NCBI RefSeq assembly: GCF_001426245.1
Contig: NZ_LMCM01000008.1
Location: forward strand, 124,001-188,000
DNA length: 64,000 nucleotides
Direction: 5' to 3'
Source: Phycicoccus sp. Root101
GTDB taxonomy: Bacteria > Actinomycetota > Actinomycetes > Actinomycetales > Dermatophilaceae
This document shows positions 55,624-64,000 of the stretch, piece after piece. A model generated the notes under the pieces. The model had not been told where the DNA came from. It saw nothing but the letters and a program-made list of their open reading frames with translations, and ran no database searches. The stretch's first letter is position 1. Every line of letters starts with the position of its first letter. Position numbers and translations under genes: made by a program.

Positions 55624-55650
55624 TTTGCACTCTCGGGGGGAGAGTGCCAA
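55624..55650. promoter_or_regulatory. CIRCE element 1 (HrcA operator)
   Basis: TTTGCACTC, nine bases, GAGTGCCAA: the HrcA-binding inverted repeat with the standard N9 spacer. HrcA is a heat-shock repressor whose activity depends on GroEL. Confidence 0.9.
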
Positions 55651-55659
55651 TAATGGCGG

Positions 55660-55686
55660 TTAGCACTCTCACCATGAGAGTGACAA
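55660..55686. promoter_or_regulatory. CIRCE element 2 (HrcA operator)
   Basis: TTAGCACTC, nine bases, GAGTGACAA. Second HrcA operator, 36 bp from the first, a stronger left half. Confidence 0.92.
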
Positions 55687-55728
55687 TCATGGCCTCAAAG
55701 TGAGGTCCGGGGAACGTGTGCGACGTGA

Positions 55729-57429
<1,701 letters not shown>

Positions 57430-57462
57430 GCCCAGCTCCCACCGAGTCACCAGCACGACACG

Positions 57463-57494
57463 GAGGGCGGTTCCCCGAGAGGGGGGCCGCCCTT
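57463..57494 (+). terminator. groEL terminator
   Basis: GGGCGG pairs with CCGCCC (57487-57492), with CCCC/GGGG inside around GAGA; outer A-T and G-T pairs extend it. Confidence 0.7.
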
Positions 57495-57609
57495 CGGCGT
57501 GAGCCGACATGTCGCAGCGGCGTGAGCCGACATGTCGCAGCGGCGTGAGCCGACATGTCGCTTCGGCGTGAGCCGACATGTCGCTTCGGCGTGAGCCGAC
57601 ATGTCGCAG
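57495..57609 (+). repeat. five tandem 23-bp repeats with internal palindrome
   Basis: Units CGGCGTGAGCCGACATGTCG plus CAG or CTT run 57495-57517, 57518-57540, 57541-57563, 57564-57586 and 57587-57609; copies 1, 2 and 5 end CAG, 3 and 4 end CTT. Each contains the 10-bp palindrome CGACATGTCG. No spacer sequence, so not CRISPR. It is followed by a partial sixth CGGCGTGGGC. Confidence 0.92.
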
Positions 57610-57637
57610 CGGCGTGGGCGCCGCGGGTGCCCCGACG

Positions 57638-57671
57638 GCACGGTATGGCGCCATACCGCGCCATACCGTGC
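57638..57671. terminator. 13-bp hairpin before the PhoD gene
   Basis: GCACGGTATGGCG pairs perfectly with CGCCATACCGTGC (57659-57671) around the loop CCATACCG, itself a copy of the same word. Confidence 0.6.
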
Positions 57672-57735
57672 GGGGCCGGTCGTCCGCCCAGGGGTTTGCC
57701 ACCCACGGCACAGTCGGTGCGTGTAGAAACGGTGC

Positions 57736-59436
57736 GTGCCCGAACTCGACGCGACCCCGCTCACGCTTGGCCCCCTGCTGCGCCACGTGGCGGAGACGAG
57801 CGCGACCGTGTGGGTGCAGACGCGGGACGCGGCGACAGTGACGGTGCGGGCGTTCGACCGGTCGTGGGATGCGCCGACGTTCGCCGCGCACGGCCACCAC
57901 TACGCCCTGGTCGTCCTCGACGGCCTCGAGCCGGGGGCCACGAGCGAGTACACCGTCGACGTCGACGGGTCCCAGGTCTGGCCGTCCACGGCCGAGCCGG
58001 AGGGGTCGCTCGCCGCCACGCTCCCGGCCAGCCGGATCACGACGCTGCTGCGCAGCGAGCCGACGCGGATGGCGTTCGGCTCGTGCCGCACGAGCGTGCC
58101 CCACGACGCCGAGGGCAACCAGAGCAACGGGGTCGACGCGCTGCGTGCCTACGCCCACCACCTCCGGGGAGCGGACCCGGCGCACTGGCCGCACCTCGTG
58201 GTCTTCCTGGGCGACCAGGTCTACGCCGACGAGACCTCGGAGGAGATGCGCGAGTTCATCGCCGCCCGACGCAGCCTCGACGAGCCGCCGGGCGAGGAGC
58301 TCAAGGACTACGTGGAGTACGCGCACCTCTACCGGCTCGCGTGGTCCGACCCCCTCAACCGCTGGCTGCTGTCGACGCTGCCGAGCGCGATGATCTTCGA
58401 CGACCACGACATCCGCGACGACTGGAACACCTCGCAGGACTGGCACCGGGAGATGAACCGCAAGCCGTGGTGGCACGACCGCATCGTCGGCGGTCTCGCG
58501 TCGTACTGGGTCTACCAGCACGTCGGCAACCTCAGTCCCGAGGGCCTCGCGGACGACGAGGTGTGGCAGCTCATCGCCCAGCACGCGGAGTCGGGAGCCG
58601 AGGGCGAGCTCGACCTCACCGAGGTGCTCGACACCTTCGCCGAACGCGTCGACAAGCACCCCGAGACCTATCGCTGGAGCTACTCCCGCGACCTCGGCGA
58701 CTCCAGGCTCGTCGTGGTGGACAGCCGCGCCGCCCGGTTGCTCGAGCCCGACCGCCGATCGATCCTCGACGACGACGAGATGGCCTGGCTCGACGGTGAG
58801 CTGCGCGGCGACGTCGACCACCTGTTCATCGGCACCTCGCTGCCGTTCCTCATGGCCCAGGGGATCCACGACCTCGAGGCGATCAACGAGGCGATGGCCA
58901 CCGGTGCCTGGGGTCCGCGGGTCGCGACGTGGGGCGAGAAGATGCGCCGCGCGCTCGACCTCGAGCACTGGGCGGCGTTCCAGGACGGCTTCGCCAAGGT
59001 GCTCGCCATGGTGGTGGAGGTCGCGGAGGGCAAGCGGGGTCGGGCCCCGGGAACCATCACCTTCCTCTCGGGCGACGTGCACAACTCCTACGTCACCGAG
59101 ATCGAGCCGGGTCAGCTCCCCGCCGGCTCGAGCCGGATCATCCAGGCGGTCTGCTCCCCGATCCGCAACCCCCTGCCGCGCCAGGCCCGCATCGCCCAGG
59201 CCATGCTGGGCAAGGGCCTGGCCCGCCCGCTCAAGCTGCTGGTGCGCCGCACGCCGAAGGTACCCAACGCGCCCTACGACTGGCCGATGACCGAAGGACC
59301 GTGGTTCGACAACAACCTCGCGACCCTCGAGGTCCGGGGGCGGGGCCTCGTCATGCGCTGGGACATGGGGGTCGTGCGGGGCGAGCGGTATGACGCGCCG
59401 GACCTCGAGCAGGTGGCTCGCGTCGTCATCAGCTGA
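57736..59436 (+). CDS. PhoD-type alkaline phosphatase family protein
   Basis: 566 residues. An N-terminal beta-sandwich (about 1-105) precedes a metallophosphatase domain with FGSCRTS, LGDQVYAD, FDDHDIRDDWN and the late FLSGDVHNSYV; these carry the metal ligands. No signal peptide, unlike classic Tat-exported PhoD, so it is probably cytoplasmic or uses another route. The substrate is unknown (phosphoesters or phosphodiesters). Starts GTG at 57736. Confidence 0.9.
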   Translation: MPELDATPLTLGPLLRHVAETSATVWVQTRDAATVTVRAFDRSWDAPTFAAHGHHYALVVLDGLEPGATSEYTVDVDGSQVWPSTAEPEGSLAATLPASRITTLLRSEPTRMAFGSCRTSVPHDAEGNQSNGVDALRAYAHHLRGADPAHWPHLVVFLGDQVYADETSEEMREFIAARRSLDEPPGEELKDYVEYAHLYRLAWSDPLNRWLLSTLPSAMIFDDHDIRDDWNTSQDWHREMNRKPWWHDRIVGGLASYWVYQHVGNLSPEGLADDEVWQLIAQHAESGAEGELDLTEVLDTFAERVDKHPETYRWSYSRDLGDSRLVVVDSRAARLLEPDRRSILDDDEMAWLDGELRGDVDHLFIGTSLPFLMAQGIHDLEAINEAMATGAWGPRVATWGEKMRRALDLEHWAAFQDGFAKVLAMVVEVAEGKRGRAPGTITFLSGDVHNSYVTEIEPGQLPAGSSRIIQAVCSPIRNPLPRQARIAQAMLGKGLARPLKLLVRRTPKVPNAPYDWPMTEGPWFDNNLATLEVRGRGLVMRWDMGVVRGERYDAPDLEQVARVVIS

Positions 59437-59605
59437 CAGTTCGTCCGGGTGCGGACGGGATGCGGGTGGTTTGTCACCGGGCTGCTGACGATCCGGCTCA
59501 GGGTCGGCTCAGGGGCGGCTCGGGGTCTCACCCGAGGGTGGAGCATTGTGGGGGTCCCTAGCGTTGTCATCCGTGAGAACCACCACCATGAGCCCGGGAG
59601 CCCCG

Positions 59606-60418
59606 ATGACCGCCACGCCCTCGTCCGACACCACCCGTGTGGCCAGCGACGGGTCGACCCGCGCACCGGCGGCCCGGGTCCGCGACCTGAGCAAGGTCTA
59701 CGGCAAGGGCGAGGCCCAGGTCCGCGCCCTCGACGGCGTGAGCCTCGACATCGCCGCGGGGGAGTTCACGGCGATCATGGGGCCGTCGGGGTCGGGCAAG
59801 TCGACGCTGATGCACTGCGCGGCGGGGCTCGACGCCGCCACGGCCGGTGAGGTCTACATCGGGGACGTCGACATCACCCAGCTCAAGGACAAGGCCCTCA
59901 CGACCCTGCGGCGCGACCGGGTCGGGTTCGTCTTCCAGTCCTTCAACCTCATCCCGACCCTCAACGCCGAGGAGAACATCCTCCTGCCGCTGGCGATCGC
60001 GGGGCGCAAGGCCGACCCGCAGTGGTTCGACCTGGTCATCGAGACGGTGGGGCTGCGCGACCGCCTCACCCACCGGCCCAACGAGCTGTCCGGCGGTCAG
60101 CAGCAGCGCGTCGCCTGTGCCCGCGCGCTGGTGAGCAAGCCCGAGATCGTGTTCGCCGACGAACCGACCGGCAACCTCGACTCGACGTCGGGCGCCGAGG
60201 TCCTGGGGTTCCTGCGGCGCAGTGTCGACGAGTTCGGCCAGACGATCGTCATGGTGACCCACGACCCGGTGGCCGCGGCCCACACCGACCGCGTCGTCTT
60301 CCTCGCCGACGGCGTCGTGGTCGACGAGATGCGCGAGCCCACTGCCGAGAAGATCCTCGAGCGGATGAAGAAGCTCGACACCCGGCTGCAGTCCCCGGCC
60401 GTGTCCTCGGGAGCCTGA
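59606..60418 (+). CDS. ABC transporter ATP-binding protein (MacB/LolD-like)
   Basis: 270 residues. Walker A MGPSGSGKSTLM, signature ELSGGQQQRVACARAL, Walker B IVFADEPTGNLDS. The TGNLDS ending and the following FtsX permease identify the type VII (mechanotransmission) group rather than an importer. The ATG at 59606 has GGGAG 6 nt upstream; in-frame ATG 59588 and GTG 59573 are alternatives. Stop and permease GTG are 2 nt apart. Confidence 0.92.
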   Translation: MTATPSSDTTRVASDGSTRAPAARVRDLSKVYGKGEAQVRALDGVSLDIAAGEFTAIMGPSGSGKSTLMHCAAGLDAATAGEVYIGDVDITQLKDKALTTLRRDRVGFVFQSFNLIPTLNAEENILLPLAIAGRKADPQWFDLVIETVGLRDRLTHRPNELSGGQQQRVACARALVSKPEIVFADEPTGNLDSTSGAEVLGFLRRSVDEFGQTIVMVTHDPVAAAHTDRVVFLADGVVVDEMREPTAEKILERMKKLDTRLQSPAVSSGA

Positions 60419-60420
60419 CC

Positions 60421-62961
60421 GTGCTGCGCGCCAGCTGGAAGAGCCTGCTCGGCCGCAAGCTGCGGCTGTTCATGAGTGCCTTCGCGATCATCCTCGGCGT
60501 CTCGTTCGTCTCGGGCTCGTTCATCTTCACGGACACCCTGGGCAAGGCGTTCGACGGCATCGTCAACACCGTGGGCGACGTGGTCGTCAGGCCCGAGAGC
60601 GCGAGCTCCGACTTCGACTCGGGTCCCACGGCCAAGACCGTCCCGGCGTCCCTCGTCGACTCGCTGAAGGGGCTGCCGGGGGTGGCCCGTGCCGACGGGA
60701 ACGTCAGCGACCCGACGACCTTCGTCATCTCCAGCAAGGGCAAGATCATCGGCGGCGGGGGCCCGCCCGGACTCGGCCTGAGCTACAACGACGCCCCGAC
60801 GTCCGCCGGTGACCCGCCGGCCACGTTGTCCCAGGGCCGTTGGCCGAAGGGAAGCGGCGAGGTCGTGCTCGACTCCGGCACCGCCAAGCGCGCCGGGTAC
60901 GTCGTGGGCGACACGGTGCGGCTCGTCACCAGCGGCGCCCAGCCCATCGTCACCGCCAAGCTCGTCGGCATCGCCGAGTTCAAGGGTGGCACCGTCGGGG
61001 CGACGCTGGCGTTCTTCGACACCGTGACGGCGCAGCAGCTCTACTACGGCGGCAAGGCCCAGTTCACCGATGCGTGGGTCACGGCCACCGACGGCACCAG
61101 CGCGGAGGACCTCGCCAAGACCGTGCAGGCCAAGCTCCCTGCGGGGTTCGAGGCGGTCACCGGCAAGGCGGTCGCGAAGGAGTCCGCGACCGGCATCAAC
61201 AAGGCGCTGAGCTTCATCAACATCTTCCTGCTGGTCTTCGCCGGGATCGCCCTGTTCGTCGGCTCGTTCCTCATCATCAACACCTTCTCGATCCTCGTCG
61301 CGCAGCGCAGTCGCGAGCTCGCCATGCTGCGGGCCCTCGGCGCGGGTCGTCGGCAGGTGACGCGGTCGGTGCTGTTCGAGGCGTTCGTCGTGGGCCTGTT
61401 CGGCTCGACCGTCGGGCTCGGCTGCGGCTTCTTGCTCGCCATCGGCATCCAGACGCTGTTCGCCCAGTTCGGCCTCGACCTCAGCGGGTCCCCCCTCGTC
61501 TTCGAGCCGAGCACCGCCCTCATCGCGTATGGCGTCGGGATGGTCGTGACGATGCTGGCCGCCTACCTGCCCGCTCGCCGCGCCGGCGCGATGCCGCCGG
61601 TGGCCGCGATGCGCGACGACGTGGCCATGCCCGAGTCGACCCTGCACCGCCGCGTCTGGGTCGGCGCAGCGTTCTTCGTGGCCGGTCTCGTCTGCACCTG
61701 GCTGGGGTCGTTCACCACGATCGACAACGGCGCCTACTGGGTGGGCGGCGGTGTGCTCGGTCTCGTCCTCGCCGCCATCCTCACCTCGCCGGTGATCGGA
61801 CGACCGGTCATCGCCGGGCTCGGCTGGGTCTACCGGAGGCTGTTCGGGTCGGTCGGCCTGATGGCCGAGCAGAACGCCACCCGGAACCCCCGCCGCACCG
61901 CAGCCACGGCCTCGGCGCTGATGATCGGCCTGACCCTCGTGGCGATGATGTCCGTGTTCGGTGCGTCGGCCAAGGCCAGTGTCGACAAGTCGATCAGCTC
62001 GACGTTCGCCGCCGACTACGTGGTGTCGAACGCGGTCGGCCAGCCGTTCTCGCCGGCCGTGACCAAGGACGTCGCAGCGGTCCCGGGTGTCGCCACCGTG
62101 AGCCCGCTGCGCTACCTGCCGGTGTCGCTCGACGGGGACCGCGGCTTCGCGGCCGCGATCGACCCGGGATCGTTCGGCAAGGCGGTTCCCCTCGAGTTCG
62201 CCGCCGGCTCGCTCGACAAGCTCACGAACCGGTCGGTCCTGGTCTCCGAGAACCGCGCCAAGCAGCAGAAGCTCTCGGTCGGCAGCACGGTCAAGGGCGA
62301 GGTCGCCGGCCAGCAGGCGGACTACACGGTCGGCGGCATCTTCGTCACGTCAGCGTCGGTGCCCAACTCCATCCTCATCACCCTGGACACCGCCAACGCG
62401 GCAGGCGTCCCGAACCAGGACAGCGTGGCGTTCGTGGTGCGGGACAAGCACGCGAACCCGGCGGCCGTGGAGGCGGCGATCGAGAAGGTCATCGCCGATG
62501 TGCCGACGGTGACGCTCAAGGACCAGGACGCGTTCGCCGCCGAGCAGCGCAAGCCGATCGACCAGCTCCTCTACATCATCTACGCGTTGCTCGGCCTGGC
62601 CGTGATCATCGCCATCCTCGGGATCATCAACACCCTGGCGCTGTCGGTGATCGAGCGCACCAGGGAGATCGGGCTGCTGCGCGCCGTCGGCCTGAGCCGG
62701 CGGCAGCTGCGGACGATGCTGCGGCTGGAGTCCGTGGCGATCGCCCTGCTCGGGGCCGTCCTCGGCGTCGTGCTCGGGCTCGTCGCCGGCTGGGCCCTCC
62801 AGCGCAGCCTCGCCGACGACGGGATCGACGTGCTCGCCATCCCGGGGCTGCAGCTCGCGGTCTTCGTGGTGCTGGCCGGTGTCGTCGGCGTGCTCGCGGC
62901 GCTGTGGCCGGGACGTCGCGCCGCTCGCCTGGACGTGCTGCGTGCCATCACCACGGAGTAG
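60421..62961 (+). CDS. FtsX-family ABC permease
   Basis: 846 residues. Two FtsX domains: helices near residue 12-35, then a large extracytoplasmic domain (about 40-255), three helices near 260-385 (including AQRSRELAMLRALGAGRRQV), and a second repeat with ERTREIGLLRAVGLSRRQL near residue 740 onward. Such permeases move lipids or peptides, or transmit force across the membrane. No third component is present. Pairs with the ATPase just upstream. Confidence 0.92.
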   Translation: MLRASWKSLLGRKLRLFMSAFAIILGVSFVSGSFIFTDTLGKAFDGIVNTVGDVVVRPESASSDFDSGPTAKTVPASLVDSLKGLPGVARADGNVSDPTTFVISSKGKIIGGGGPPGLGLSYNDAPTSAGDPPATLSQGRWPKGSGEVVLDSGTAKRAGYVVGDTVRLVTSGAQPIVTAKLVGIAEFKGGTVGATLAFFDTVTAQQLYYGGKAQFTDAWVTATDGTSAEDLAKTVQAKLPAGFEAVTGKAVAKESATGINKALSFINIFLLVFAGIALFVGSFLIINTFSILVAQRSRELAMLRALGAGRRQVTRSVLFEAFVVGLFGSTVGLGCGFLLAIGIQTLFAQFGLDLSGSPLVFEPSTALIAYGVGMVVTMLAAYLPARRAGAMPPVAAMRDDVAMPESTLHRRVWVGAAFFVAGLVCTWLGSFTTIDNGAYWVGGGVLGLVLAAILTSPVIGRPVIAGLGWVYRRLFGSVGLMAEQNATRNPRRTAATASALMIGLTLVAMMSVFGASAKASVDKSISSTFAADYVVSNAVGQPFSPAVTKDVAAVPGVATVSPLRYLPVSLDGDRGFAAAIDPGSFGKAVPLEFAAGSLDKLTNRSVLVSENRAKQQKLSVGSTVKGEVAGQQADYTVGGIFVTSASVPNSILITLDTANAAGVPNQDSVAFVVRDKHANPAAVEAAIEKVIADVPTVTLKDQDAFAAEQRKPIDQLLYIIYALLGLAVIIAILGIINTLALSVIERTREIGLLRAVGLSRRQLRTMLRLESVAIALLGAVLGVVLGLVAGWALQRSLADDGIDVLAIPGLQLAVFVVLAGVVGVLAALWPGRRAARLDVLRAITTE

Positions 62962-63002
62962 CGCTCGCGCGCGTCAGGTCAGGGCAGCTCGGCCTGGTCA
63001 GG

Positions 63003-63617
63003 TCAGGGATTGATCAGGCGCGCCTTGAGGGTGTCGTACTCCGCCCGACTGATGTCCCCGTTGGCGAGCAGCCGTGCCAGGTCGGTGAGTCCGGCCACGG
63101 GGTCCGGCCGCACGGCCGCGGTGGGCGTCGGTGGAGGCGGCGCCGCCACGGGGACCATCCGGGCTCTGTGGTTGGCGATGCCCGTGTTGATCATCCCGCT
63201 CAACCGCTTGGCGTCGTGCATCCGGTTCTCGGTCTGGTTCGTCGTCACGCCCTCGCTGCGCCTGACGACGCAGGTGCCGTAGTTGAGCACGAAGCCGAAG
63301 AACCCGTGTCGGTAGGAGGACTCGAAGAGCGCCGGCCAGGGGTTGTGCCAGTCGAGGGCCTTCCACGGGAGGATGCCGCCCCTGATCCGCAACCCCTCGG
63401 GGAGCACCGTCCAGGTGACGCTGTGCAGGTAGGCGACTCGGTACGCGCCACGAACCAGGACGGCGACGACCAGCAGCGTGACGAACGTCTTGGCGCCTCC
63501 GGACAGGCCCGCAGCGACCAGGCCGAGGAAACCGGCCAGCAGCACCGTCCCCACGATCGTGTAGAGGTACGCGATCAGGCTCTTGCGGAAGACCACGCCG
63601 CCGGAAGTCGTCGTCAT
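63003..63617 (-). CDS. SHOCT-domain membrane protein
   Basis: 204 residues. Two hydrophobic helices at about 14-55, a bacterial-PH-like beta region (SVTWTVLPEGLRIRGG, near 65-125), and a C-terminal SHOCT motif LARLLANGDISRAEYDTLKA. SHOCT domains promote oligomer contacts. TAGGGT lies 6 nt before the ATG (leaderless). Function unknown. Confidence 0.85.
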   Translation of the reverse strand: MTTTSGGVVFRKSLIAYLYTIVGTVLLAGFLGLVAAGLSGGAKTFVTLLVVAVLVRGAYRVAYLHSVTWTVLPEGLRIRGGILPWKALDWHNPWPALFESSYRHGFFGFVLNYGTCVVRRSEGVTTNQTENRMHDAKRLSGMINTGIANHRARMVPVAAPPPPTPTAAVRPDPVAGLTDLARLLANGDISRAEYDTLKARLINP

Positions 63618-63623
63618 GGTCGC

Positions 63624-63629
63624 ACCCTA
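63624..63629 (-). promoter_or_regulatory. -10 box (TAGGGT) of the SHOCT gene
   Basis: On the minus strand TAGGGT, six bases, ATG at 63617. Confidence 0.45.
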
Positions 63630-63710
63630 GGACCGGCTCCGGAGGGAGGCATCGGCCGATCTGCGTGGACCATTACCGCAATCCACCCCCTCCGGACACC
63701 TCGGCCGGCG

Positions 63711-64000
63711 TCAGCTGAACATCCGCAGGGTCTGCGCCTCCGTCTCCGCGTACTGCACGCCCGCGGCGGCCAGCACGCCGCCGATCGAGTCGAGCGAGGC
63801 ACGCACCTGGCGCTGGGTGCCCTGCCACTCGGTGACGAGGGCCTGGAACCGTGCCGACGCGGTGCCGGTCCACGCGCCCTGCAGGCCGTTGAGCCGGGCC
63901 ATCATCGCGGTCACCTGGCCGTCGATCTCGCTCGAGATGCGGGCGATGTCGCCCGACGCTGCCTGGATCTGGCCGGTGTCCACCTGGAACTGTGCGCTCA
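63711..64000 (-). CDS. WXG100-family protein, 5' end cut by window edge
   Basis: About 96 residues of a two-helix ESAT-6-like protein, with WTG in the turn (GAWTGTAS) where the WXG motif belongs, and a C-terminal YAETE (YxxxD/E-like export signal). Secreted by type VII systems as dimers. Codons upstream of the in-frame GTG at 63983 read SAQFQ, preceded at the edge by ?TG (64001 outside), so the true start is almost certainly that xTG, one base beyond the window. Confidence 0.82.
   Translation of the reverse strand, partial: SAQFQVDTGQIQAASGDIARISSEIDGQVTAMMARLNGLQGAWTGTASARFQALVTEWQGTQRQVRASLDSIGGVLAAAGVQYAETEAQTLRMFS

Noticed and set aside
57495..57609. Possible CRISPR array
   Set aside because: The units abut with no spacers and no cas gene lies nearby.

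Overview
The window is chromosomal DNA from a high-GC Gram-positive actinobacterium. Support comes from very high G+C with GTG and TTG starts, a solo groEL under two CIRCE boxes, an Rpf gene behind an actinobacterial-type c-di-AMP riboswitch, WXG100, DUF3263 and DUF4032 proteins, OtsAB, a LigD-type polymerase, and many apparently leaderless genes (TANNNT, 6-7 nt, then ATG or GTG). The overall flavour resembles Intrasporangiaceae and relatives (inference). No prophage, insertion sequence or CRISPR array is visible.

Layout. 0-9 kb: histidine kinase, cysS-rlmB, a small membrane protein, two RDD proteins, a DUF4032 protein and an orphan MsiK/UgpC-type sugar ATPase. 9.9-13.1 kb: a divergent LacI regulator, then convergent otsA-otsB (trehalose). 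13.3-18.9 kb: CBS protein, Ser/Thr kinase, ThrE exporter, riboswitch plus rpf, aquaporin. 19-21.1 kb: small genes, tRNA-Thr(TGT), then a decayed stretch with a frameshifted remnant and the 3' end of an aldo/keto reductase. 21.1-25.2 kb: divergent TetR and FBP-domain genes, a PAS-ANTAR regulator, and a three-gene operon (small Tat-signal protein, DUF4331 protein, His-rich protein). 25.3-31.7 kb: glycosyltransferase, small proteins, then a tightly overlapping molybdate operon (HTH-Mop regulator, modA, modB, modC). 31.7-36.2 kb: LigD polymerase, a frameshifted phosphodiesterase, gabT, an SDR. 36.2-40.7 kb: a 3-hydroxyacyl-CoA dehydrogenase and an acyl-CoA dehydrogenase behind a perfect palindromic operator, then SGNH hydrolase and ung, and a secreted HNH nuclease. 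40.8-45.9 kb: HAD phosphatase, PLP decarboxylase, DUF3263, GNAT, VOC, P1 peptidase, hypothetical.

46.1-54.8 kb is one coherent operon: lipoprotein, two permeases, ATPase, PHP-type metallohydrolase and GH38 alpha-mannosidase, which together suggest import and breakdown of a mannose-containing compound. It ends at a perfect 46-bp palindrome facing an orphan phage/eCIS tail-tube-like gene. 55.6-64 kb: CIRCE-groEL, five 23-bp tandem repeats, a PhoD phosphatase, a MacB-like ATPase plus FtsX permease, a SHOCT protein and a WXG100 gene cut by the window edge.

The most unusual items are the Tat/DUF4331/His-rich operon (possible hitchhiker export of a metal protein, similar in logic to MelC1-MelC2), the mannosidase/PHP/ABC operon, the orphan tail-tube gene, and the repeat structures after groEL and after the mannosidase.
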